Below are positions 14,971-22,367 of a stretch of 26,561 nucleotides of DNA, in pieces. The number at the start of each line of letters is the position of its first letter. The first letter of the stretch is position 1. The DNA is from CACORA01 sp044234625 (lineage in GTDB: Bacteria > Planctomycetota > Planctomycetia > Pirellulales > UBA1268). The notes under the pieces were generated by a model, which saw only the letters and a program-made list of their open reading frames with translations, searched no databases and had not been told where the DNA came from. The position numbers and the translations under genes were made by a program. The DNA lies in NCBI GenBank assembly GCA_044234625.1, contig JBIIIP010000039.1, forward strand, positions 1 through 26,561, in the 5' to 3' direction.

Positions 14971-15738
14971 ATGCCTCGCAACTTCGCCCGCCACGAACAA
15001 TTTCTACGCATTTTCGCACTCATTGACATTCTTTCGGAAGCCCGCCAACCGCTTGACGACCAGATGCTGATCGCCACGATCCGCGAGCGGCTCGGTCTTT
15101 CGAAGCTCTCGTCGCGGACGCTCCGTCGGGACTGTGAGTTTCTGACCTCGTGTGGATACCCCGTCGATCACAAGCCGATCGCCGGTGACCGGAAGTTCGG
15201 CTGGGAGCTTTCGAAGGTGGCGGCCTCGCGAAAAATTCCTGCGGAGCCGATCACGCTCCTCGAACTCGTGGCCTTCATGGTGGGCCGGGATCTCCTGCGC
15301 GGGTTCGAGGGCACCGTCCTGTGGACGGGCATCGAGTCGCTGCGTCATAAACTGCAGCGCGACCTGTCGCCGGCGATGCTCGAGCGGCTGGCGGATGCAC
15401 AGCGCGTCTTCCACGTCAGGCAGTCGCGGGAGACCCCGTACTCATCACGTCCGCGGCTGCTGTCGACACTCAGCGCCGCGATCACCGACTGCCGCGAGAT
15501 CGAGATCGAGGAGCGGCCGACTGACGGCAGGCCTGCCGGCCGGCGGCGGCTGCAGCCGCATTTCCTGATCATCCACCCACCAGCCGTCCAACTGCTCGCG
15601 TTTCCCGCGGGTGATTCCTCCGGCGGCTCGCCCCTGCTCATCGACATCGAGCGGATCGACAAGGTCGAGCCTTGCGACACGGCTTTCGTCCGGCGGCCGA
15701 TCGACCCGGCGACGGCCCTCGCCGACCCGTCTACCTGA
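14971..15738 (+). CDS. WYL-domain-like transcriptional regulator
   Basis: This is a 255-aa protein. The N-terminal 80 residues form a DeoR/HTH_11-like winged helix with RHEQFLRIFALIDILSEARQ (7-26), followed by LGLSKLSSRTLRRDCEFLTS, a pattern typical of WYL regulators. A helical middle (90-150) leads to a C-terminal beta-barrel-like domain with RRRLQPHFLIIHPPAVQLLAF (191-211). In canonical WYL proteins the last part reads like WYLvay; here it is VQLLAF, so the ligand-contacting triad is degenerate. The ATG at 14971 has only a weak GTGGA upstream. Its 3' end overlaps the convergent cytochrome gene by 8 bp. WYL regulators often sense nucleic acid or nucleotide ligands; its target is unknown. Confidence 0.75.
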   Translation: MPRNFARHEQFLRIFALIDILSEARQPLDDQMLIATIRERLGLSKLSSRTLRRDCEFLTSCGYPVDHKPIAGDRKFGWELSKVAASRKIPAEPITLLELVAFMVGRDLLRGFEGTVLWTGIESLRHKLQRDLSPAMLERLADAQRVFHVRQSRETPYSSRPRLLSTLSAAITDCREIEIEERPTDGRPAGRRRLQPHFLIIHPPAVQLLAFPAGDSSGGSPLLIDIERIDKVEPCDTAFVRRPIDPATALADPST

Positions 15739-16204
15739 CCGTCGTGTCCTGCTCGTCGCGGACGTATTTGTGGCACTGGACGCACTTCATCGTCACCTCC
15801 ATCCACGCCAACGCCGCGCCGTCGAGGTTGCCTTCCTTCGCTGTCTTCTTCAGCGTCTCGCACGACCGGCGAAACTCGGCACTCTGCCGAGCGTATTCGG
15901 CCGTCTGGAGCACCTGCCAACTGGCGGCCTGACTGGCAAGCGCGAGTTCCTGGGCGCCGCGGGCGATGGCATCGAAGTCTTCGAGGGCCAGTCCGGCGAG
16001 GACATCCTGCGCGTGGGCGAGTTTTGCCCGCATGAACGGCCCCACGTCGTCGGCCTTGGGGGCGGCGGCATCCTGCGCGACGGCAGCCTGCGAGCCGATG
16101 AGCGCGGCCACAACCAACACCGGCCTCGTCAAACTGATCGTCTTTTCGGTGAGACTGTCACGCCAAGCCGAGATCCTCGTTGTAGCCTTCCTGTAAAATC
16201 GCAT
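15731..16204 (-). CDS. Exported cytochrome c'-like protein
   Basis: This 157-aa protein has an N-terminal export signal (hydrophobic core LTRPVLVVAALIG, cleavage probably after AVAQ, about residue 44). A helical body (MRAKLAHAQDVLAGLALEDF, SWQVLQTAEYARQSAEFRR) follows, with a single heme motif CVQCH near the C-terminus. A C-terminal CXXCH after a four-helix body is the cytochrome c' plan; these periplasmic proteins bind NO or other gases, or act as electron carriers. The ATG at 16204 has AGGAG five nucleotides upstream, although it makes the n-region long; a later TTG start would give a shorter signal. It begins 47 bp inside the hemerythrin gene, so the two are translated from overlapping frames of one message. 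Confidence 0.8.
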   Translation of the reverse strand: MRFYRKATTRISAWRDSLTEKTISLTRPVLVVAALIGSQAAVAQDAAAPKADDVGPFMRAKLAHAQDVLAGLALEDFDAIARGAQELALASQAASWQVLQTAEYARQSAEFRRSCETLKKTAKEGNLDGAALAWMEVTMKCVQCHKYVRDEQDTTVR

Positions 16205-16613
16205 TCTCGCTCCTCTCGTGCGCCAGCATGTGGGTGGTGAAGGCCTCGAAATCGCGGCTTGCCTGCAGCCATGCTTCGGCCTCGTCAACGGATGATGGCA
16301 GGCCGGCCAGCACGTTGTCGAGTTCAGCCAGGAGCGCCGGGTGTTGCTTCATGATCGCGGCGGCCCCCTTGCCGAGCCGCGGCATCCGGGCCACCGACTC
16401 CTCGAGAAATCCCCCATGCTCCTCCTTGGCGAAGTGCTCGGCGAGGTGGTCCCGCAACCCCCGCAGCGCGTCGTGTAACCGGGCCAAGGTGTCGACAGAG
16501 GGCCGGACCTCGCTGAATGCCGTCCGCGCGGCCGACAGTCGGCAGAAGAGATCGTGATGCTCGGCGAGCACATGGCCGAGGATGATCGGATCGGAGCGGT
16601 CGATGGACGCCAT
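16158..16613 (-). CDS. Hemerythrin HHE-domain protein
   Basis: This 151-aa all-helical cytoplasmic protein has the spaced His/Glu ligands of a hemerythrin-like di-iron site: LAEHHDLF (about 17-24), DHLAEHFAKEEHGGF (HxxxE pair, about 55-69), KQHPALL and HMLAHERSENAIL near the end. Such proteins bind O2 or NO or sense iron and redox state. The ATG at 16613 is the first in frame; no strong ribosome binding site precedes it. Its 3' end overlaps the start of the cytochrome c'-like gene by 47 bp, which suggests coupled expression of two gas- or redox-binding proteins. Confidence 0.85.
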   Translation of the reverse strand: MASIDRSDPIILGHVLAEHHDLFCRLSAARTAFSEVRPSVDTLARLHDALRGLRDHLAEHFAKEEHGGFLEESVARMPRLGKGAAAIMKQHPALLAELDNVLAGLPSSVDEAEAWLQASRDFEAFTTHMLAHERSENAILQEGYNEDLGLA

Positions 16614-16755
16614 GGCGGATGGTCTCGCTGTGCTTCAAGACTAGGCGGCCCGGCAAGGCTCCGCGCGCGGCGGCGGTTTCATCCGGCCCGCATCGCCATT
16701 CGCTGCCGGACACTTGGCCTGCCGGCGCCGCGGCGCGTCTTTCCGCGGGGTCAGG

Positions 16756-16761
16756 TATAAC
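16756..16761 (+). promoter_or_regulatory. Possible -10 box for the M16 peptidase operon
   Basis: TATAAC lies 49 nt before the start codon at 16811 in an otherwise very GC-rich 197-bp divergent spacer. No convincing -35 hexamer was found at 16-18 nt spacing, so this is a weak call. Confidence 0.25.
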
Positions 16762-16810
16762 GCTGGGCAGTTTCCGCCGCAGAGTGTGCTTTCTCCCCCA
16801 GGAGCCGGTC

Positions 16811-18367
16811 ATGTCGTCGCTTTTCCGCCCCCTCGCCGCGGCCTGCTTCGTGTCGTGGGCCGCATGGCATGCCCCGCACGCCGCAGGGCAGCACGTGGCA
16901 GGCGAGGAATTCACGCTTCCCAACGGCATGCAGTTCTTGCTCGTCCCCCGGGCCGACCAGCCCAACGTGGTCAGCGCGGGGTGGGTGGCGAAGGTGGGGA
17001 GCGTGAACGAGCGGCCGGGCATCACCGGCATCAGCCACTTCTTCGAGCACATGATGTTCAAGGGCACCGACACGATCGGCACCCGCGACCCGCGGAAGGA
17101 TGCCGTCTACCGGGCGGAGCAGCGGGCGATCCGCGACGAGATCAACAGGCTCGTGTGGACCGGGCAATACACGCGGTATTTCCGCGGTGAGATCGACGAC
17201 CCATGGGGTCCGGCCAACGACACGCAGGAGCTGCGGGTGCTCCGCGGCAAGCTCGATACGCTGATCAAGGCCCAGCAGGGCCGTGGCGAGGCCGGGCCGG
17301 CGGCGGCCACGATCGTCAAGGACGAATTCGACCAGGTCTACACGAAGGCCGGCGGCAGCGGGATGAACGCCTTCACGAGCTATGACCTGACCTGCTACTT
17401 CATCACCGTGCCGAGCAACAAACTCGAACTCTGGGCCTGGATGGAGAGCGACCGGCTCAGCGACAGCGTGTTCCGCGAGTTCTATTCCGAGCGCGACGTG
17501 GTGCACGAGGAGCGGCGGCTCCGCACCGACAGCACCCCCACCGGCCGCTTCCAGGAGCAGTTCGATTCGATGTTCTGGGCGTCGAGCGGCTATGCCTGGC
17601 CCGTGATCGGCTGGCCGAGCGATCTGAACAGCTACACGATGGAGCAGGCCGAGGAGTACTGGAACACCTACTACCGCCCCGGCAACCTCTTCGGGATCGT
17701 GGTGGGCGACTTCGATCCCGCGCAGGCCAAGGCCCTGATCACCAAGTATTTCTCCCGGCTCCCGCCCGGCCCGCGGCCCCCAGCCCCCGTCGTGACCTTG
17801 GAAGTCGAGCAGTTGGCGGAACAGCGGATGAACGCCACCGGCGATTTCCCGCCGTCGATCGAGGTCCGCTACCACACCGTGCCGGCCGGCCACGTCGACA
17901 GTTATCCGCTGGATGTGCTCGCCGAGATTCTCAACGAACGGACCGGTCGGCTCTACGCCGGCCTCGTGGAGGGGCGGGGCATCGCAGCTTCCGCCCGGGC
18001 GACCTCCGACACGCGGAAGTATGCCGGGCTGTTTTCCGTCGAGGCACAGACCCGGGGCGACGCCACGCCGGAGCAGTTGGAGCAGGCATGGTATGAGGAG
18101 CTGGCGAAGCTCCAGGAGGCCGACGTGCCCGAGCGGGAACTGCGGAAGGTGAAAAACAGGATCGCGGCCGGCAACTACCGGCGGCTGGAAAACAACATGT
18201 CGCTGCTCATCCAACTGGGGTTCGCCGAGGCGCTCCTCGACTGGCGCGAGATCAACGACGGCCCCAAGAAGTACGAGGCCGTCACCGCCGCCGACATCAA
18301 GCGGGTGGCCGGGAAGTATTTCCGACCCACCAACCGCAGCGTGGCCATCTACAAGCGAGACAAGTAG
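16811..18367 (+). CDS. M16 zinc metallopeptidase, catalytic subunit
   Basis: This is a 518-aa exported pitrilysin-family protease. The signal peptide is at about 1-26 (LAAACFVSWAAWHAPHAAG). The inverted zinc motif HFFEH is at 76-80 and the downstream glutamate ligand is in VVHEERR (Glu233/234), so the active site is complete. The second M16 domain is at about 270-510 (YRPGNLFGIVVGDFD, NERTGRLYAGLVEGRGIAAS). A charged insertion (about 95-160, RIRDEINRLVWTGQYTR-like) lies between HxxEH and the distal Glu and is longer than in compact homologues. The ATG at 16811 has AGGAG six nucleotides upstream. The next gene starts 11 bp after its stop and encodes a non-catalytic M16 partner, so the two probably form a heterodimer in the periplasm. 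Confidence 0.93.
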   Translation: MSSLFRPLAAACFVSWAAWHAPHAAGQHVAGEEFTLPNGMQFLLVPRADQPNVVSAGWVAKVGSVNERPGITGISHFFEHMMFKGTDTIGTRDPRKDAVYRAEQRAIRDEINRLVWTGQYTRYFRGEIDDPWGPANDTQELRVLRGKLDTLIKAQQGRGEAGPAAATIVKDEFDQVYTKAGGSGMNAFTSYDLTCYFITVPSNKLELWAWMESDRLSDSVFREFYSERDVVHEERRLRTDSTPTGRFQEQFDSMFWASSGYAWPVIGWPSDLNSYTMEQAEEYWNTYYRPGNLFGIVVGDFDPAQAKALITKYFSRLPPGPRPPAPVVTLEVEQLAEQRMNATGDFPPSIEVRYHTVPAGHVDSYPLDVLAEILNERTGRLYAGLVEGRGIAASARATSDTRKYAGLFSVEAQTRGDATPEQLEQAWYEELAKLQEADVPERELRKVKNRIAAGNYRRLENNMSLLIQLGFAEALLDWREINDGPKKYEAVTAADIKRVAGKYFRPTNRSVAIYKRDK

Positions 18368-18378
18368 GGTTTCCTCCC

Positions 18379-19938
18379 ATGAGCATGCGCACGTTCGCCA
18401 TCCTTCTGGCCCTGGGCTTCATCGCCCTGTTCATCCTGGCGCCACGGCCGCCGCGAACTTCTGAGTCACCCGGGCCGGCCGCCGTCGCCGCCGCCCGCAC
18501 GCCGCAGGCCGCGGGGCTGCCCGCCCGGCCGGAGAAAATCCCGTTCGGGCCGCTGGCCTTCGAACCCCCCGACCGCGAGTCGTTTCGCCGCGTGCTCCCG
18601 GATGGCACCGTCGTCTACCTCGCTCCGTCGCGGGAGTTTCCCCTGATCAACGTGGCGATCACGTTCAAGGGGGGCGCCTCGCTCGATCCGCCCGACCTGC
18701 CCGGACTGGCGTCGATGACGGCGCGGATGATGCGCGAGGGCGGCACGGACGCGATCGGGGCGGCCGCCCTCGACGAAACGCTCGACTTCCTGGCGACGGA
18801 GGTTTCCGTGACGGCAGGGGACACCTTCACGACGGCGACGATGAACTGCCTCAAGAGCACGTTTGACGAGAGCCTGTCGCTGTTTCTCGGCATGCTGCGC
18901 ACGCCGGCCTTCGACCCCGGCCGGCTCGAGACCGCGAAGGCCCGGGTGCTCGAGGCGCTCAAACAGCGCAACGACGACGCCTCGTCGATCATCGGCCGCG
19001 AATGGAAGCGGCTGCTCTACGGCCCCGGGCATTTCGAGGCCGCTGAGCCGACTGGCGCCACCGTCGCCGCCATCTCCCGCGAGCGCATGGCGGAGATGCG
19101 CGGGCGGCTGTTTCACCCGGGCAACATGATCGTGGCCGTGTCGGGTGATTTCGAGGAACGCGAGATGCTGGCCACGCTGGAAAAGGCCCTCGCCGGCTGG
19201 AGTCGCGGCAGCCGCGCTCCCGATCCGGCCGCCCCTGCCGAAGTGCTGGAGCCGGGCCTCTACCATGTGCCCAAGGACATCCCCCAGGGCAAGGTGGTGA
19301 TGGGCCTGCGGTCGATCAAGCGGGACGACCCCGACCTGATCCCCTTCCTGCTCCTCGACGAGATTCTCGGGGCCGGCGGCTTCACCAGCCGGCTCATGCA
19401 ACAGGTGCGGAGCAACGAAGGCCTGGCCTACTCGGTGCGTTCGACGGTGACCCCGAAGGTGGACTATCCGGGTGATTTCCGCGCTGGCTTCGAGAGCAAG
19501 AATGCCACCGTCGCGTTGGCCACGAAGATCGTCCGCGACGAGATCCGCAAGATGCGGGAGGATCTCGTCACCGACGAGGAGCTGGAGACGGCCAAGCAGG
19601 GGCTCATCGAGACCTTTCCGCGGCAGTTCGAGAGCAAGCCGCAGATGCTCCGCGTGTTTGTCAACGACGAGTGGACGAATCGTCCCCAGGATTTCTGGCG
19701 GACGTTTCGCGAGAAGGTGAAAGCCGTGACCGGCGACGACATTCGCCGCGTTGCCCGCCAGCACCTCGATCCCGACAAGATGGCGATCCTGGTGGTAGGC
19801 AACTGGGACGAGATCGCCAAGGGCGACCTCGACAAGCGGGCCACCATGGACGACTTCTTCGGCGGTGCCGTGAAGCATCTGCCGCTGCGCGACCCGCTCA
19901 CGCTCGAGCCGATAAACGAGCCCCGCGAGCCGCGGTGA
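18379..19938 (+). CDS. M16 peptidase-like protein, non-catalytic partner
   Basis: This 519-aa protein has an N-terminal signal anchor (about 4-21, TFAILLALGFIALFIL). The two M16 folds are recognisable: DGTVVYLAPSREFPLINVAI, LAEMRGRLFHPGNMIVAVSG and FTSRLMQQVRSNEGLAYSV. Where HxxEH should stand the sequence reads GLASMTARMMREGG, with no His or Glu zinc ligands, so it cannot bind catalytic zinc in the usual way. The C-terminal Arg/Tyr substrate-binding segment is kept. This is the known alpha/beta arrangement of mitochondrial processing peptidase and bacterial M16 pairs. It follows the catalytic gene by 11 bp. The ribosome binding site is weak, which fits translational coupling. Confidence 0.9.
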   Translation: MSMRTFAILLALGFIALFILAPRPPRTSESPGPAAVAAARTPQAAGLPARPEKIPFGPLAFEPPDRESFRRVLPDGTVVYLAPSREFPLINVAITFKGGASLDPPDLPGLASMTARMMREGGTDAIGAAALDETLDFLATEVSVTAGDTFTTATMNCLKSTFDESLSLFLGMLRTPAFDPGRLETAKARVLEALKQRNDDASSIIGREWKRLLYGPGHFEAAEPTGATVAAISRERMAEMRGRLFHPGNMIVAVSGDFEEREMLATLEKALAGWSRGSRAPDPAAPAEVLEPGLYHVPKDIPQGKVVMGLRSIKRDDPDLIPFLLLDEILGAGGFTSRLMQQVRSNEGLAYSVRSTVTPKVDYPGDFRAGFESKNATVALATKIVRDEIRKMREDLVTDEELETAKQGLIETFPRQFESKPQMLRVFVNDEWTNRPQDFWRTFREKVKAVTGDDIRRVARQHLDPDKMAILVVGNWDEIAKGDLDKRATMDDFFGGAVKHLPLRDPLTLEPINEPREPR

Positions 19939-19987
19939 GCCACGGCCATTCGCCTCGGGCGGGCGCGGCGGTATCCTCCGCCGACCC

Positions 19988-21052
19988 ATGGCCCACCTCC
20001 CCGACATGCTCCCGCCCCGCCCCGCCGAGGCCCATGCCCTCGACGTGGCCCGCGGTGTGCCCGGCGCGAGGATCGTGTGCACCACCGCCGGCCGCGGCCA
20101 GGCCGCGCTGACGCTCGCCGCCGAGCGGCCTGACGCGGTCGTCAACGCCTGGTTTCTCGACCTCCATCAGCACGGGCTGGCCGTGGAGGCATGGCGGTCG
20201 GCCCCGGCCGGGCTCAAGGCCTCCTGCCAGGCCGACATGCCGCCCGGCCCGTACGATCTGGCCGTCGTGCCGCTTGCCAAGGACGGCGAAGCCGAGCTGA
20301 CCCGGGAAATCATCCAGCAGGCCATGGTGCATCTCGCCCTCGGCGGGCGGCTCGTGGCCGCGATCGACAACCCGCGCGACAACTGGCTGCGGGAGCAGTT
20401 GGCCGAGACCGGGGAAACGGTCCGCGTGCGGCCGCCGCAGCCGCCCCATGACGGGACCACGTGCTACGTCGTGCAGAAGACCCGCGAGCCGGCGAAGATC
20501 CGTGATTTCTCCTGTGAGGTCGTGTTCCGCGACCGCGACCGGCTGCTCACCGCCGTCACGCGACCGGGCGTTTTCGCCCACCGCCGCATCGACCCCGGGG
20601 CACGGCATCTCCTCAACGCGGTCGATGTGGCCGCCGGCACGCGCGTGCTCGACATCGGCTGCGGCTCCGGCTGCGTGGCGTTGGGGATCGCGGCCCGCGA
20701 TCCGAGCGTGCACGTGCTCGCGCTGGACTCCGCCGCCCGGGCGGTCGAGTGCACGCGGCGGGGGGCGGAGATCAACGAGCTGCCGAACCTGGCCGTGATG
20801 CTCGAGGCCGGCGGACGCGTTTCCGAGCCGGGCTCCTACGACCTGGTTCTCGCCAACCCTCCCTACTACGCCGATTTCCGCATCGCCGAAATGTTCGTTG
20901 AGTCGGCCTGGCAGGCACTGGCCCCGGGGGGCACGCTGCTCGTCGTCACGAAGCAGCCGACGTGGTATCTCGAGCGACTTCCGCAGTCGTGGCACGACGT
21001 CGCCCGCGAAGAGGTGAAACACTACCACCTCATCGAAGCCATCCGACCGTGA
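19988..21052 (+). CDS. RsmC/RlmG-like rRNA guanine-N2 methyltransferase
   Basis: This 354-aa protein has the two-domain plan of RsmC/RlmG: a degenerate N-terminal methyltransferase-like domain (about 20-165, with no SAM motif) and an active C-terminal Rossmann domain. The signature segment PGVFAHRRIDPG (193-204) and motif I DIGCGSG (223-229) come before the catalytic NPPY (290-293), the motif of exocyclic amino methylation. The substrate is likely guanosine in 16S or 23S rRNA; which one cannot be told from sequence alone. It begins 49 bp after the M16 partner gene with only a weak ribosome binding site and may be read from the same transcript. Confidence 0.85.
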   Translation: MAHLPDMLPPRPAEAHALDVARGVPGARIVCTTAGRGQAALTLAAERPDAVVNAWFLDLHQHGLAVEAWRSAPAGLKASCQADMPPGPYDLAVVPLAKDGEAELTREIIQQAMVHLALGGRLVAAIDNPRDNWLREQLAETGETVRVRPPQPPHDGTTCYVVQKTREPAKIRDFSCEVVFRDRDRLLTAVTRPGVFAHRRIDPGARHLLNAVDVAAGTRVLDIGCGSGCVALGIAARDPSVHVLALDSAARAVECTRRGAEINELPNLAVMLEAGGRVSEPGSYDLVLANPPYYADFRIAEMFVESAWQALAPGGTLLVVTKQPTWYLERLPQSWHDVAREEVKHYHLIEAIRP

Positions 21053-21060
21053 GCCAGTGA

Positions 21061-21149
21061 GTGGTGAGAGACCTGTGGTGACAGACCTCCCCACCGTGGT
21101 GACAGACCTCCGGTCTGTCAGATGTTTGGTCACAGACCAGAGGTCTATG
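21061..21149. repeat. GTGGTGACAGACCTCC repeats with perfect hairpin
   Basis: Two copies of GTGGTGACAGACCTCC (21075-21090 and 21096-21111) follow a partial copy (21061-21074). The second runs into a perfect 9-bp palindrome TGACAGACC-TCC-GGTCTGTCA (21100-21120). A further AGACC-AGA-GGTCT hairpin lies at 21134-21146. The block fills the 133-bp gap between convergent genes, so it may act as a bidirectional terminator, or it may be a dispersed REP-like element. Confidence 0.75.
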
Positions 21150-21185
21150 CCACGCGGGCAAGATCGCCGCCGCGGCGGCTGCCCG

Positions 21186-22319
21186 TCACTGGTTCACGTG
21201 CACCACCTTTGCCGGTGGAAAGCCGTTGAAGTGGGTGCTGCTGGCTGCCGAATAGGCGCCGATGTTCTCGCTGTAGAGAAAGTCGCCGATCTCCAGGTCG
21301 GGAAGCTGCTCCGCAAGGCTGATCGTGTCGAGGGCGTCGCACGTCGGCCCGAAGACCGCGCAGAGCTGCTTTGCCCCCTTCTTGAAGCTCTTCAGGTGGT
21401 AGGTGCAGTGGTCGAAGATCACGCCCGAGAACGTGTGGTACACGCCGTCGTCGACGTAGTACGACAGCTTCTCGTTGCGAACGGCCTTGCCGATGATCTT
21501 GCACACGGCCGTGCCCGCGGAGGCGACGAGAAAACGCCCCGGCTCGGCGAGAATCTCCACCTCCTTGGCAAACAGTCGGTCGATCTCGTGGTTGATCTTC
21601 CGGGCCAGTGCTGAAAACTTCGGCACCGACGCGTCGTAGGCGGCCGGAAAGCCGCCACCGATGTCGAGCAGCTTGAGCGTGAACCCCCGGCTTTTGGCCT
21701 CGGCGAAGATCCCGGCACAGAGATGGAGCGCCTGGATGTAGTTCTCGTGGTTCGTGCACTGGCTGCCAACGTGGAATGACAACCCCTCCACCACCAGGCC
21801 GCGGTCGTGGGCGTAGCGGATCAGGTCGACGGCCTCGCCGGGCAGGGCCCCGAACTTGCTGGAGAGCTCAACCATCGAGCCCGTGTTCGGCACCCGCAGC
21901 CGCAGGGCCAGGCCGGCGTGGGGAGCGTGGGCGGCGATCTTCTTCACCTCCTCCTGGTTGTCGTAGGTGACCAGGGGCTTGTAGCGGTCGAGCTCGCGGA
22001 GCGTCTCGATCGGCTTGATCGGATTGGCGTAGATGATCTTGTCCCAGATGAAATCCTGACGCTGCTTGGCAGGCAGCTTCTTGATGTTCTCGTGGACCGT
22101 GTGGAATTCCTGCATGCTGGCCACGTCGAAGCTGCCGCCGAGCTCGTAGAAAGTCTTCACGATCGCCGGGTCGCTGTTGACCTTCACCGCGTAGTAGATC
22201 TGCACGCGGGGAAAGTGCTTGCGAAACAGCGCGTAGTTCCGCCGCAATTCGGCATGGTCGACGACGAACAGCGGGGTGCCGTGCTTCTTGGCGAGATCGA
22301 GCAGGGTCTTTTGGTTCAT
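21186..22319 (-). CDS. PLP fold-III ornithine/lysine decarboxylase
   Basis: This 377-aa enzyme belongs to the alanine-racemase-fold group IV decarboxylases. The PLP lysine is K46 in YYAVKVN. LSFHVGSQ (180-187), LDIGGGFP (218-225) and AEPGRF (258-263) bind cofactor phosphate and pyridine. The second-subunit catalytic cysteine is C327 in FGPTCDALD, and YSENIGAYS follows. The length is that of short bacterial ODC/LDC, not of the longer DAP or arginine decarboxylases. Its gene lies 48 bp downstream of homospermidine synthase on the same strand, so ornithine to putrescine is the more likely reaction, but lysine decarboxylation cannot be excluded. The ATG at 22319 has no strong ribosome binding site. 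Confidence 0.9.
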   Translation of the reverse strand: MNQKTLLDLAKKHGTPLFVVDHAELRRNYALFRKHFPRVQIYYAVKVNSDPAIVKTFYELGGSFDVASMQEFHTVHENIKKLPAKQRQDFIWDKIIYANPIKPIETLRELDRYKPLVTYDNQEEVKKIAAHAPHAGLALRLRVPNTGSMVELSSKFGALPGEAVDLIRYAHDRGLVVEGLSFHVGSQCTNHENYIQALHLCAGIFAEAKSRGFTLKLLDIGGGFPAAYDASVPKFSALARKINHEIDRLFAKEVEILAEPGRFLVASAGTAVCKIIGKAVRNEKLSYYVDDGVYHTFSGVIFDHCTYHLKSFKKGAKQLCAVFGPTCDALDTISLAEQLPDLEIGDFLYSENIGAYSAASSTHFNGFPPAKVVHVNQ

Positions 22320-22367
22320 GGTTCGCGGTGGGTCGGGTGAAAAGCGCGGCCGAGGGGAGGCAACGCC

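Noticed and set aside
18466..20145. 559-codon minus-strand frame across the second M16 gene
   Set aside because: Shadow of a well-supported coding sequence, without ribosome binding site or recognisable motifs.
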